This document shows, piece by piece, positions 33,277 through 41,398 of a stretch of DNA of 64,000 bases. Made by a program: the position numbers and the translations under genes. Positions within the stretch are counted from its first letter, which is position 1. Every line of letters starts with the position of its first letter. Location: positions 1 through 64,000 of the forward strand of contig CAZSFZ010000007.1 of assembly GCA_964606385.1 (NCBI GenBank). Direction: 5' to 3'. The notes beneath the pieces were generated by a model. The model searched no databases. It worked only from the letters and a program-made list of their open reading frames with translations, and had not been told where the DNA came from. This DNA is from Aquincolibacterium sp964606385 (GTDB lineage Bacteria > Omnitrophota > Omnitrophia > Omnitrophales > Aquincolibacteriaceae).

Positions 33277-35103
33277 ATGAACTCCACCCAACGATACGCC
33301 GCCATCATTGTCGGCGCCGGCCATGCCGGCGTTGAAGCTTCCCTCGCCATCGCCCGGTGCGGTTTTCCCGTACTGGTGATCACCATGGACACGAACGCCA
33401 TCGCCCGCATGTCCTGCAACCCGGCGATCGGCGGACTCGCGAAAGGCCATATCGTCCGGGAGATCGACGCGCTCGGCGGTGAAATGGGCCTGGCCACCGA
33501 CGCCACGGGGATCCAGTTCCGCATGCTGAATAAATCCAAGGGGCCCGCCGTGTGGGCGCCGCGCGCGCAAGCGGACAAGCATCACTATGAGCGCTTCATG
33601 AAGCGCGCGCTCGAAACGGAAAAAAACCTGACGCTTCTGCAGGGACAAGTTGTCGAAATTCTTGTAAAAGACGGAACCTGCTACGGCGTCCGGACAAAAG
33701 ACGGAGGAATTTTTTTAGCCGACTTCGTGGTGCTCACCACGGGAACTTTTCTCCAAGGGTTGATCCATATCGGCGAAGAACATCATCCGGGAGGACGGCG
33801 AGACGAACCGCCCGCGATCGGATTGTCGGATTCCCTGCGTGCGCACGGGATCGAGCTCGTGCGTTTCAAAACAGGCACACCGCCGCGCCTCCGCAAAGAA
33901 AGCATCGCCTGGGAAAAAACGGAAGAACAAAAAGGCGACGAGCCTCCCCGCCCTTTCTCATACCGGACCGCGAAGCTTGAGGTCCGCCAGCTTTCCTGTT
34001 TTCTGACCCACACGAACGAAAAAGTCCATGAGATCATCCGTAAGAACCTGACACGCTCCCCTCTTTATGCCGGCCGGATCGCGGGGATCGGTCCAAGGTA
34101 TTGTCCCTCGGTGGAAGACAAGATCGTGAAATTCCCGGACAAAAAAAGCCACCAGATCTACCTGGAGCCCGAAGGGCGCGATACGGACGAGATCTACGTG
34201 AACGGATTTTCGACGTCGCTTCCCAAAGATGTCCAGGAGGCCGCGCTTCGCGAAATTTCCGGGCTCGAGAACGCCGAGATCCTGAAATTCGGTTATGCCA
34301 TCGAATATGACGCGGCACCCCCGACCCAACTTAAACATTCACTGGAAACGAAAAAAATCAAAAACCTGTTTTTTGCCGGCCAGATCAACTGCACCTCGGG
34401 TTATGAGGAAGCCGCCGCCCAAGGACTCATGGCGGGCCTGAACATTATTCGAAGGCTTTGCGGCGCCAGCGAATTTGTTCTCGACCGCACCGAGGCTTAT
34501 ATCGCCGTCATGATCGACGACCTTGTGACTTGCGGCACCAATGAGCCTTACCGGATGTTTACTTCCCGCGCCGAATTTCGCCTTTTATTGCGGCAGGACA
34601 ATGCCGACGAACGGCTCATGTTTTACGGGCACCAGTTCGACCTGATACCAGAAAAAACCTTCGCCGAATTTAACGCGAAGATGGATCGGGTCCATCAGGA
34701 TATCCGCGAGCTTAAAGCAAAAAAGATCGGAAACGATACGCTTTATCAATACATGAAGCGGCCAAGCGTAGATTATAACTTATTGATAAAAAACAACTTA
34801 CACCTATCAAATTTATCAGAGGATGAAAAGCACGCTGTTGAAACAGAAATTAAATACGAGGGCTATATTGACCAGCAACGGCGCGAGGTTCAAAAATTTT
34901 CCAGATTGGAAAAAAGAAAAATCCCCGCCGGAATTAACTACGACGAGATCTCCGGGATCGGCCGTGAAGCAAAAGAAAAGCTGAAAAAGATCCGGCCGGA
35001 ATCCATCGGTCACGCCGCGAGGATTCCTGGGATTTCCTCCTGCGACCTTTCGCTGCTTGCCGTTTTCATCGAAAAGAAAGCCAAAGAAAAAGCGACCAAC
35101 TAA
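33277..35103 (+). CDS. mnmG: tRNA uridine-5-carboxymethylaminomethyl modification enzyme MnmG
   Basis: 608 residues from ATG 33277-33279; an in-frame GTG lies four codons upstream inside the repeat element. FAD-dependent enzyme that with MnmE modifies U34 of several tRNAs. N-terminal FAD loop IIVGAGHAGVEASLAIARCG; family motifs NPAIGGLAKGHIVREIDALGG, TGTFLQGLIHIGE, GYEEAAAQGLMAGLN and TSRAEFRLLLRQDNAD; the C terminus has PAGINYDEISGIGREAKEKL. Full length. No Shine-Dalgarno sequence before the start. The usual partners mnmE and rsmG are not in the window. An AT-rich patch at about 34745-34830 stands out from the rest of the gene. Confidence 0.95.
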   Translation: MNSTQRYAAIIVGAGHAGVEASLAIARCGFPVLVITMDTNAIARMSCNPAIGGLAKGHIVREIDALGGEMGLATDATGIQFRMLNKSKGPAVWAPRAQADKHHYERFMKRALETEKNLTLLQGQVVEILVKDGTCYGVRTKDGGIFLADFVVLTTGTFLQGLIHIGEEHHPGGRRDEPPAIGLSDSLRAHGIELVRFKTGTPPRLRKESIAWEKTEEQKGDEPPRPFSYRTAKLEVRQLSCFLTHTNEKVHEIIRKNLTRSPLYAGRIAGIGPRYCPSVEDKIVKFPDKKSHQIYLEPEGRDTDEIYVNGFSTSLPKDVQEAALREISGLENAEILKFGYAIEYDAAPPTQLKHSLETKKIKNLFFAGQINCTSGYEEAAAQGLMAGLNIIRRLCGASEFVLDRTEAYIAVMIDDLVTCGTNEPYRMFTSRAEFRLLLRQDNADERLMFYGHQFDLIPEKTFAEFNAKMDRVHQDIRELKAKKIGNDTLYQYMKRPSVDYNLLIKNNLHLSNLSEDEKHAVETEIKYEGYIDQQRREVQKFSRLEKRKIPAGINYDEISGIGREAKEKLKKIRPESIGHAARIPGISSCDLSLLAVFIEKKAKEKATN

Positions 35104-35260
35104 CTACGTTCTCCGCCGATTCGTCCAGCCTCCAAAAGGACACCAAAGCAATCCTGATTTGAAATAGGCATTCATTTTTAGATTAAAATCATGCTGACCA
35201 TGTTTAATTAGGACTCATATATCGATATAAATCGAATGTTTATGTCATTTGGTGTATTGT

Positions 35261-35290
35261 CAATTGATGTTTCACGTGAAACATCAATTG
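35261..35290. promoter_or_regulatory. parS site 1, inside a 30 bp perfect palindrome
   Basis: The core TGTTTCACGTGAAACA (35268-35283) is identical to the consensus ParB-binding parS site. The inverted symmetry extends 7 more bases on each side (outer arms CAATTGA/TCAATTG), so all 30 bases form one perfect palindrome, which is unusual for parS and may allow cruciform extrusion or a second factor to bind. Confidence 0.93.
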
Positions 35291-35467
35291 CGATAAGACG
35301 CGTTAGAGGTAAATCACACCAGACATTTTCCGAAAAAATCAAATAGCCCTAGCGGCGAGTTGCCGGCTTCCAAAAATCAAGCCGGCGCCATAACGATCCG
35401 ATTCTTTACGTAGTATCCGATTATCAAGCAAATACTATTTGCCATCACAGAGAATATATGTAAAATA

Positions 35468-35485
35468 ATCGTCACTTGTGACGAT
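35468..35485. promoter_or_regulatory. operator-like dyad upstream of parA
   Basis: ATCGTCAC and GTGACGAT are perfect inverted 8 bp arms around TT. The position, about 80 bases before the parA start, suits an operator for autoregulation by ParA/ParB or another regulator. Binding partner unknown. Confidence 0.4.
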
Positions 35486-35535
35486 AGGTTATGTGACAAA
35501 TGCTTTTAGCCTGATTTCGGATATCTTTTTTATCA

Positions 35536-35551
35536 TGTTTCACGTGAAACA
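35536..35551. promoter_or_regulatory. parS site 2, at the parA ribosome-binding site
   Basis: TGTTTCACGTGAAACA, a second perfect parS. It ends 2 bases before the TTGGAGG sequence (35552-35558) and 11 bases before the parA ATG. ParB bound here could occlude the parA leader or promoter and so link segregation to parAB expression. Confidence 0.93.
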
Positions 35552-35562
35552 TTGGAGGCTCT

Positions 35563-36450
35563 ATGGGTGCGATTTTTTCGTTTTTTAATCAAAAAGGCGG
35601 CGTTGGGAAAACAACGTCGGTTATCAATATAGCAACGGTTGTGGCCGGATTTGGGAAGAAAGTTTTATTGATAGATCTCGATTCGCAAGGCAATGCTACA
35701 AGCGGAGTTGGGATAGAGAAAAATGAAAATGAATCCACAGCTTATCAACTTCTTGTTGAAAACTCTGATCCTAAGGCAAGCATCAAGCAAACCTCTATAG
35801 AAAATCTATGGGTCATACCGTCCAATGCGCATCTTGCCGGGGCCGAAATGCATCTGATCAGCCAGGAGAAAAGAGAATATGTTTTGCGCGAACAGCTCAA
35901 AAAAATATCGGGCGACTATGACTATATTTTTCTGGACTGTCCTCCTTCGCTTGGTCTTATAAGCATAAACGCATTAACATCAAGTGGTTATGTAATAATT
36001 CCGCTTCAGTGTGAATACTACGCACTTGAAGGCCTTGGGCAGCTCCTAAACACCTATCAACTGGTAAAAAAGAACCTCAGCGCGGAATTGGAATTGGGTG
36101 GGGTCGTTTTAACCATGGCGGATGTGCGCACAAACCTGACCCAGCAAGTGATCGAAGAGGTCCGGAATTATTTTAAAGAAAAAGTTTTTCAGAGCGTCAT
36201 TCCGCGCTCCGTGAAACTTTCGGAAGCGCCCAGCTTTGGGAAACCCGCCGTGATTTATGATAAACACAATCGCGGATCCCAGGCTTACGTAGAGCTGGGG
36301 AAGGAATTTTTGTCACGGTTTGGATCAGACGAAGATCGCGCGATGCTCGCCGCCGCGGAGGAAAAAGCGGTCGAAACATCCGCGGAAAACACTTCAAGCG
36401 CCGACAACGCGGAGCCCGAGCAAACACAAGCCGCCCCGGCCAACACATAA
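35563..36450 (+). CDS. parA: chromosome partitioning ATPase ParA (Soj)
   Basis: 295 residues. The deviant Walker A motif NQKGGVGKTTSVINIA with the signature Lys, followed by LLIDLDSQGNATSGVG (A') and FLDCPPSLGLISINAL (Walker B), defines a ParA/Soj ATPase that moves ParB-parS complexes. The last ~40 residues are an Ala/Glu-rich tail (ENTSSADNAEPEQTQAAP) beyond the usual ~255-residue Soj length, probably disordered. GGAGG at 35554-35558, four bases before the ATG. parB follows 29 bases downstream. Confidence 0.96.
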   Translation: MGAIFSFFNQKGGVGKTTSVINIATVVAGFGKKVLLIDLDSQGNATSGVGIEKNENESTAYQLLVENSDPKASIKQTSIENLWVIPSNAHLAGAEMHLISQEKREYVLREQLKKISGDYDYIFLDCPPSLGLISINALTSSGYVIIPLQCEYYALEGLGQLLNTYQLVKKNLSAELELGGVVLTMADVRTNLTQQVIEEVRNYFKEKVFQSVIPRSVKLSEAPSFGKPAVIYDKHNRGSQAYVELGKEFLSRFGSDEDRAMLAAAEEKAVETSAENTSSADNAEPEQTQAAPANT

Positions 36451-36479
36451 CAGAATTCATTCACCCATAAGGAGCTGCT

Positions 36480-37427
36480 ATGAAAAAAGCACTTGGTAAG
36501 GGATTAAGCGCGCTGATACCCGATAGTTATAAGGAACATGTAGCGACCATCGAAAAAGAAAGCGTCGCCGCGTCTATGACTGTGACGACGGAGCCCGAGG
36601 CGGTGATTCAGCCCGCGGCGGCGCCGGCGAAGGATCAGGCGTTTCAATTGATCCCGGTCGCGAAGATCGAGCCGAACGCGGACCAGCCGCGCAAACATTT
36701 CAATCCCGAAACGATCGAGGAGCTGGCGAACTCCATCCGGGAAAAAGGCGTGCTGCAACCCATCATCGTGAAAAAGAAAAGCGCCGGGACATTCGAGATC
36801 GTATGCGGCGAACGGCGTTTTCGTGCCGCGACCGCTTGCGGCCTCACCGAAGTTCCCGCGATCATTAAAGACATTGCCGACGAAGATTTTCTCGAATGGG
36901 CGCTGATCGAAAATATCCAGAGGGAAGACCTGAATCCTATAGAGGAAGCGGAGGCGTACCAACGCCTTGTGGAAGAGCGTATGATCTCTCAGGAGGAAGT
37001 GGCGAAGCGGGTAGGGAAGAACCGCGTCACGGTCACGAACACGCTCCGGCTTTTAAGACTCCCTCAGGAAGTGAAACAATATTTGGCGGACGGCAGACTT
37101 TCCGCGGGGCACGCCCGCGCGCTGCTCGGGCTTCTGACGCCGGAACACCAGCGGCAAATGGCCAAACGGATCGTCGAAGAGAATCTTTCGGTTCGCCAGG
37201 TCGAAGCGATCGTGAACCGAAGCAATGCCCACAAGCGAAAAGCCAAATCCGCGCGCCATCTCAGCACCGAGATCATTGACCTTGAAACACGGCTGACGCA
37301 CTACCTCGGCACGCAGGCGAAGATCTATCCGCGCAAGAACCAAAAAGAAGGGCGCCTCGAGATCCAATACTTCTCGCTCGACGATCTGGACCGCGTGCTG
37401 CAGAAGATCGGCCTTCCGCGGGGATGA
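36480..37427 (+). CDS. parB: chromosome partitioning protein ParB (Spo0J)
   Basis: 315 residues. Binds parS and spreads as a CTP-dependent clamp. It begins with KKALGKGLSALIPD, typical of Spo0J. An Ala/Pro-rich linker leads to the N-terminal domain with PNADQPRKHFNPETIEELANSI and the C-III box GERRFRAA that forms the CTPase site. A helix-turn-helix (SQEEVAKRVGKNRVTVTNTLR) follows. C-terminal dimerisation residues run to the end. A GC hairpin CCGGGC/GCCCGG lies just past the stop (37430-37447) without a T-run. Confidence 0.96.
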   Translation: MKKALGKGLSALIPDSYKEHVATIEKESVAASMTVTTEPEAVIQPAAAPAKDQAFQLIPVAKIEPNADQPRKHFNPETIEELANSIREKGVLQPIIVKKKSAGTFEIVCGERRFRAATACGLTEVPAIIKDIADEDFLEWALIENIQREDLNPIEEAEAYQRLVEERMISQEEVAKRVGKNRVTVTNTLRLLRLPQEVKQYLADGRLSAGHARALLGLLTPEHQRQMAKRIVEENLSVRQVEAIVNRSNAHKRKAKSARHLSTEIIDLETRLTHYLGTQAKIYPRKNQKEGRLEIQYFSLDDLDRVLQKIGLPRG

Positions 37428-37468
37428 CCCCGGGCGGAGGGGCCCGGAGGCTTGGCGAGAAAAGAGCC

Positions 37469-37499
37469 TTTACAGAGAGGCTAGCGACTGTGTTATAAT
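37469..37499 (+). promoter_or_regulatory. sigma-70-like promoter of the sugar-binding protein gene
   Basis: TTTACA (37469-37474) and TATAAT (37494-37499) are 19 bases apart, and TGT immediately before the -10 makes an extended -10, which can compensate for the long spacer. Downstream, before the start codon at 37594, lie repeated TTTATC/GCTTT elements (37510-37540) that could be operator half-sites, and a small AAGGCC-GATAAA-GGCCTT hairpin. Confidence 0.6.
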
Positions 37500-37593
37500 T
37501 CCCGCACTTTATCGCTTTCGTATACGCTTTATCATTAGGCACAACAATTCCTCTCAAGGCCGATAAAGGCCTTTCAAATAAAGGGAATTCCGC

Positions 37594-38889
37594 ATGGCGA
37601 AAAGTTTTTGTTCGAAGAGTTTTTCCATTCTTTTAACAATCTTTTTTTTGGCGGGTTGCGGATCGCCGGTTAATACGGGAGGCAAAGGCGTCACGGAAGT
37701 CAAGGTGAGCTTTTGGGGCACGCCCGAAGAGATCGGTATCATCACCGAAGCGCTTGCCCCCTGGCAGGCCGAACACCCCGAGATCAAGATCGTCTTCGAA
37801 CACACGCCTTATACCGGCTATATCAGCAAGATCCTCACGCGGATCGCCGGGGGGGCGGCCCCTGACATTATCGCCACCGAAGTCGATTACTTCGTCACTT
37901 TCGCGACCAAGGGCGTTTTGGAGGACCTGACGCCCTACGAAACCGCTGACCCGCAAGGTTTCGACAAGAGCGACTTTTTCCCGCAGATCATCGACCGCTT
38001 CACCTATCAAGGGAAGCTTCTCGCGATCCCACGCGATATCGCCCCCTTCGCTTGTGTTTTCTATAATAAGAAGGTTTTCGACCAGGCCAACCTCCCGTAT
38101 CCCACCGACGATTGGACCTGGAGCGATATGTTGCGCCTGGCCCGCGAATTGACCAAAAAAGACAGCAATGGAAGGGTAACCCAGTACGGTTTTTACACTT
38201 GGGCGTGGCAGAATTTCATCTACGGGAACGGCGGGGGATTGGTGGATGATGTGAAAAATCCCACCAAAACCCGTTTGGGCGACGACGAATCGATCATGGG
38301 GATCCAGTTTTACGCGGACCTTAGCAATCTTTATGAGGCCATGCCGACCCCGACCGCTTTCATGAATTTCGGGATGGGCGCGGACCGGATGTTCGCCAAC
38401 GGCCGCATCGCGCTGTTCCTCTCCGGCATCTGGGAAGCCCCGCAGTTCCGCAATTATAATTTCGAATGGGATGTCGTGATGTTCCCAAAGAATGATAAAG
38501 GCGTCCGGGCGTTCGGGACCGGCGGGACCGGCTACGCGATCCTGAAATCCTCTAAGCACAAAAAAGAAGCGTGGGAAGTGATCAAGGCGTTGACCGGGCC
38601 CGAAGGGCAGAAACAGTTCGCCAAGCGGGGCCTCGCGCAGCCCGCGCGCCTTTCGGTCGCGAAAAGCGACGCTTTTGCCGGAGACGCGTCGGCGCCCGCC
38701 AATAAAAAAATGCTCAACGAGGCGGTGCAGCACGCGATCTTCAGCCCTTTTCATCCGAAATGGCGCGAAATAGAAGAAAAATACATCCGGCCCAAGCTGG
38801 ACCTTATTTTTAGCGGGAAAAAGACGGCCGCGGAAGCCGCCAAAGAACTTGTTCCCGAGATCAACGCCCAACTCGCGCAATCCGAATAA
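37594..38889 (+). CDS. ABC transporter sugar-binding lipoprotein (family 1)
   Basis: 431 residues. The signal peptide ends in the lipobox LAGC (Cys about residue 23). The mature part is a family 1 extracellular solute-binding protein: KVSFWGTPEEIGIITEALAPW, TGYISKILTRIAGGAAPDI, FVTFATKGVLEDLTPYE, VFYNKKVFDQANLPYPTDDWTW, and NGRIALFLSGIWEAPQF. It captures an oligosaccharide outside the membrane and hands it to an ABC permease. No permease or ATPase gene is in the window, so the transporter partners must be encoded elsewhere or the protein works as a sensor. It has its own promoter, followed 43 bases later by the GH94 gene. Confidence 0.88.
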   Translation: MAKSFCSKSFSILLTIFFLAGCGSPVNTGGKGVTEVKVSFWGTPEEIGIITEALAPWQAEHPEIKIVFEHTPYTGYISKILTRIAGGAAPDIIATEVDYFVTFATKGVLEDLTPYETADPQGFDKSDFFPQIIDRFTYQGKLLAIPRDIAPFACVFYNKKVFDQANLPYPTDDWTWSDMLRLARELTKKDSNGRVTQYGFYTWAWQNFIYGNGGGLVDDVKNPTKTRLGDDESIMGIQFYADLSNLYEAMPTPTAFMNFGMGADRMFANGRIALFLSGIWEAPQFRNYNFEWDVVMFPKNDKGVRAFGTGGTGYAILKSSKHKKEAWEVIKALTGPEGQKQFAKRGLAQPARLSVAKSDAFAGDASAPANKKMLNEAVQHAIFSPFHPKWREIEEKYIRPKLDLIFSGKKTAAEAAKELVPEINAQLAQSE

Positions 38890-38932
38890 AAAGACCCGTT
38901 CAAAAACAAAAAGCCAAGGAGTTTCTGTTCTC

Positions 38933-41389
38933 ATGCCCAGAAAATCGAAAGAAAGAAAAAAAGCGGAAGCCAAAATGGCCGCGCAGGAAACAACCTGCGA
39001 AAAAAAATTCGCCTCCAAATACGGTTATTTCACCCCGGACGGCCGCGAATACGTCATCACACGCCCCGACACGCCGCGGCCCTGGGTGAACGTGATCTCG
39101 AACGGTGATTACGGCACGATCGAAACGCAGACCGGCTCGGGTTTTTCGTGGCGCGACAATTCGAACCTTTCCCGCGTGACGCGCTGGGACCAGGACCTGA
39201 TCCGCGACAACTGGGGCAAATACATCTATGTGCGTGACCGGGATAACGGCGACTACTGGTCGGGGACCTGGAAACCCTGCATGCCGAAATATGATTTTTT
39301 TGAAGTCCGCCACGGGCAGGGCTATTCGGTGCTGAAGAGCAAACTGAACGGGATCCTGTTCGAGAAAACGATCTTTGTGGACGTGGAAGACCCCGTCGAA
39401 GTTTGGAAAGTCGTTTTAACGAACCAGTCGGGGAAAAAACGTCGTCTCAGCCTCTTCACGTATTTTGATTGGTGTCTCGGCAATTGGTCGGATACCCACC
39501 GCGAGTTCCACAAGACGTTCATCGAGACCTGGATCGACAAAAAATTCGGATGCATCCACGGCATCAAGCGCGCGCCGCTCGTGCCGGGATTCATCTCGAC
39601 CGGCATGACGGAAAAACCGCTCCAGGGATTCCATGCCGCGCATCCCAAGCCGGTGGCTTACGATGGCGACAAAGAGGCGTTCCTGGGCCGTTACGGTGAA
39701 ACCCACGCGCCGGCCGCGGTCGTTGAAGGGAAATGCCGTAATTCGGAAGGCAAGTGGGGGGACGCGGCGGCAAGCCTCCAGGTCGATGTGGACCTTGGCC
39801 CCAAAGAATCCAAAACCATTATTTTTACGCTGGGCTCCACGCGCAGCCGGGAAGAAGCGGAGCGGATCATCCAGAAATACGCGAGCCCCAAGGCCGCGGA
39901 CCAGGAGCTCCATAAGGTCAAAGCGCTTTGGGATTCTTTTATCCACGCTTCGGAGATCGAAACGCCGGATGAAGCGCTCAATTTTATGACGAACACCTGG
40001 ATGAAATACCAGGCGATCTCGGCGCGCATCTGGGCGAAATGCGCCTACTATCAATCGAGCGGCGGTTACGGCTTCCGCGACCAGCTTCAGGACTGCCAGA
40101 TCTTTTTCGCGACGCGGCCCGAACTCGCGAAAAAACAGATCCTCCTTCACGCTGAACAACAGTTCCCGGACGGCACGGTCTATCACTGGTGGCATCACGG
40201 CACCAATATCGGCGCTATCACGAATTGTTCCGACGACTTGTTGTGGCTGGATTTCATCACGCTGAATTATCTGGACGAAACGGCCGACGAGGCGATCCTG
40301 GACACCACGGTCAAATTTCTTCCCGATCCCAAGACCAAGGAAGTGACCTCGGGCACGCTGTATGACCATTTGCTCAGGTCGATCGATAAGGCGCTTACGC
40401 GGTTTTCGCCGCGCGGGTTGCCGCTCATCGGCGAATGCGATTGGAACGACGGCTTGAGCCATGTCGGAACCAAGTGGAGAGGGGAATCGATCTGGCTCGG
40501 ACATTTTCTCTACGGGATCTTGAACCGCATCGCGCCGATTATGGAAAAGCGGGGCGATAAAATCAAGGCCGCGGAATATCTTCGCCGCGCGGAAGCCATG
40601 AAAAAGGCGCTCAACACGGAAGGCTGGGATGGGGAATGGTACCTCGGAGCGACGCGCGACGACGGAAGGCCGCTCGGCAGCAAAAAGTGCGAAACCGGGA
40701 AGATCTTTTTGAACTGCCAGACCTGGGCGGTGATCACGGGCGTGGCGGATGAAAAACGCGCGCGGGTCGCGATGGACGCGGCGGCAAAATGGCTCTATAA
40801 AAAATACGGTCCGCTTCTTCTGACGCCTGGCTACAACAAGACCGACGCGACGATCGGTTATATCACGCGTTACGCTCCTTCGGTCCGCGAGAACGGGGGG
40901 CTTTACACGCACGCTGGAACGTGGGCGATCCAGGCCGAAGCCATGATGCGCGACGGCGATCTGGCCCACCAGCTTTACAAGAGCTTCAACCCCGCGTTTC
41001 GCGGCCTCGAACCGGATATTTATTACAGCGAACCGTACGTGACACCCGGCAACGTGGATGGGCCGGATTCACCCAATAACGGGCGCGGCGGCTGGACCTG
41101 GTATACGGGTTCCGCGGCCTGGTACGCGGTCGTGGCCATGAATTGGATGCTGGGCATCCGTCCTGTCGCGAAAGGACTGCTGGTGGATCCCGTGATCCCC
41201 AAAAAATGGAAGGGTTTCAAAATGAAACGCCTTTTCCGCGGCAGCACGTACCTGATCGAGGTCAAAAACCCGAAACAGACCGGTCAGGGAGTCGCGTCCG
41301 TGGTCGTGGACGGGAAAAAACAAAAAGAAAATCTGATCCCGGACCTTCGGGATGGCCGCACCCACCGGGTCGAAGTTACGCTCGGGTAA
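38933..41389 (+). CDS. GH94 family glycoside phosphorylase (cellobiose/chitobiose phosphorylase-like)
   Basis: 818 residues from ATG 38933-38935 (AAGGAG upstream); the frame is open upstream but overlaps the previous gene. GH94 enzymes split beta-linked disaccharides with phosphate to a sugar 1-phosphate. The N-terminal beta-sandwich has YGYFTPDGREYVITRPDTP and GSGFSWRDNSNLSRVTRW. The (alpha/alpha)6 domain has GGYGFRDQLQD and GECDWNDGLSHVG, which contains the catalytic acid Asp of the D-W-N-D-G motif. The C terminus has PYVTPGNVDGPDSPNNGRGGWTWYTGSAAWY. The ~820-residue size fits cellobiose or chitobiose phosphorylase rather than the longer 1,2-beta-oligoglucan enzymes. A Lys/Arg-rich N-terminal tail of ~20 residues is odd. 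No signal peptide, so cytoplasmic. Confidence 0.88.
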   Translation: MPRKSKERKKAEAKMAAQETTCEKKFASKYGYFTPDGREYVITRPDTPRPWVNVISNGDYGTIETQTGSGFSWRDNSNLSRVTRWDQDLIRDNWGKYIYVRDRDNGDYWSGTWKPCMPKYDFFEVRHGQGYSVLKSKLNGILFEKTIFVDVEDPVEVWKVVLTNQSGKKRRLSLFTYFDWCLGNWSDTHREFHKTFIETWIDKKFGCIHGIKRAPLVPGFISTGMTEKPLQGFHAAHPKPVAYDGDKEAFLGRYGETHAPAAVVEGKCRNSEGKWGDAAASLQVDVDLGPKESKTIIFTLGSTRSREEAERIIQKYASPKAADQELHKVKALWDSFIHASEIETPDEALNFMTNTWMKYQAISARIWAKCAYYQSSGGYGFRDQLQDCQIFFATRPELAKKQILLHAEQQFPDGTVYHWWHHGTNIGAITNCSDDLLWLDFITLNYLDETADEAILDTTVKFLPDPKTKEVTSGTLYDHLLRSIDKALTRFSPRGLPLIGECDWNDGLSHVGTKWRGESIWLGHFLYGILNRIAPIMEKRGDKIKAAEYLRRAEAMKKALNTEGWDGEWYLGATRDDGRPLGSKKCETGKIFLNCQTWAVITGVADEKRARVAMDAAAKWLYKKYGPLLLTPGYNKTDATIGYITRYAPSVRENGGLYTHAGTWAIQAEAMMRDGDLAHQLYKSFNPAFRGLEPDIYYSEPYVTPGNVDGPDSPNNGRGGWTWYTGSAAWYAVVAMNWMLGIRPVAKGLLVDPVIPKKWKGFKMKRLFRGSTYLIEVKNPKQTGQGVASVVVDGKKQKENLIPDLRDGRTHRVEVTLG

Positions 41390-41398
41390 ACGAAGAAC

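Larger units (their letters stand above)
35104..35562. other. mnmG-parA spacer with parS sites and several perfect dyads
   Basis: 459 bases without a gene, markedly more AT-rich than its neighbours. It holds two perfect parS sites (35268-35283 and 35536-35551), a GC hairpin GCCGGCTT/AAGCCGGC (35362-35386, 9-base loop), a dyad GCAAAT-ACT-ATTTGC (35428-35442) and a dyad ATCGTCAC-TT-GTGACGAT (35468-35485). No tRNA, conserved small gene or perfect DnaA box found. It is best read as the centromere-like segregation region plus the parA control region. Confidence 0.75.

Noticed and set aside
31962..33578. 538-codon minus-strand open frame opposite yidC and mnmG.
   Set aside because: Antisense shadow crossing two well-defined genes; composition lacks protein features.
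39416..40969. 517-codon minus-strand open frame opposite the GH94 gene.
   Set aside because: Antisense shadow; Arg-rich and motif-free, while the plus strand has clear GH94 motifs.
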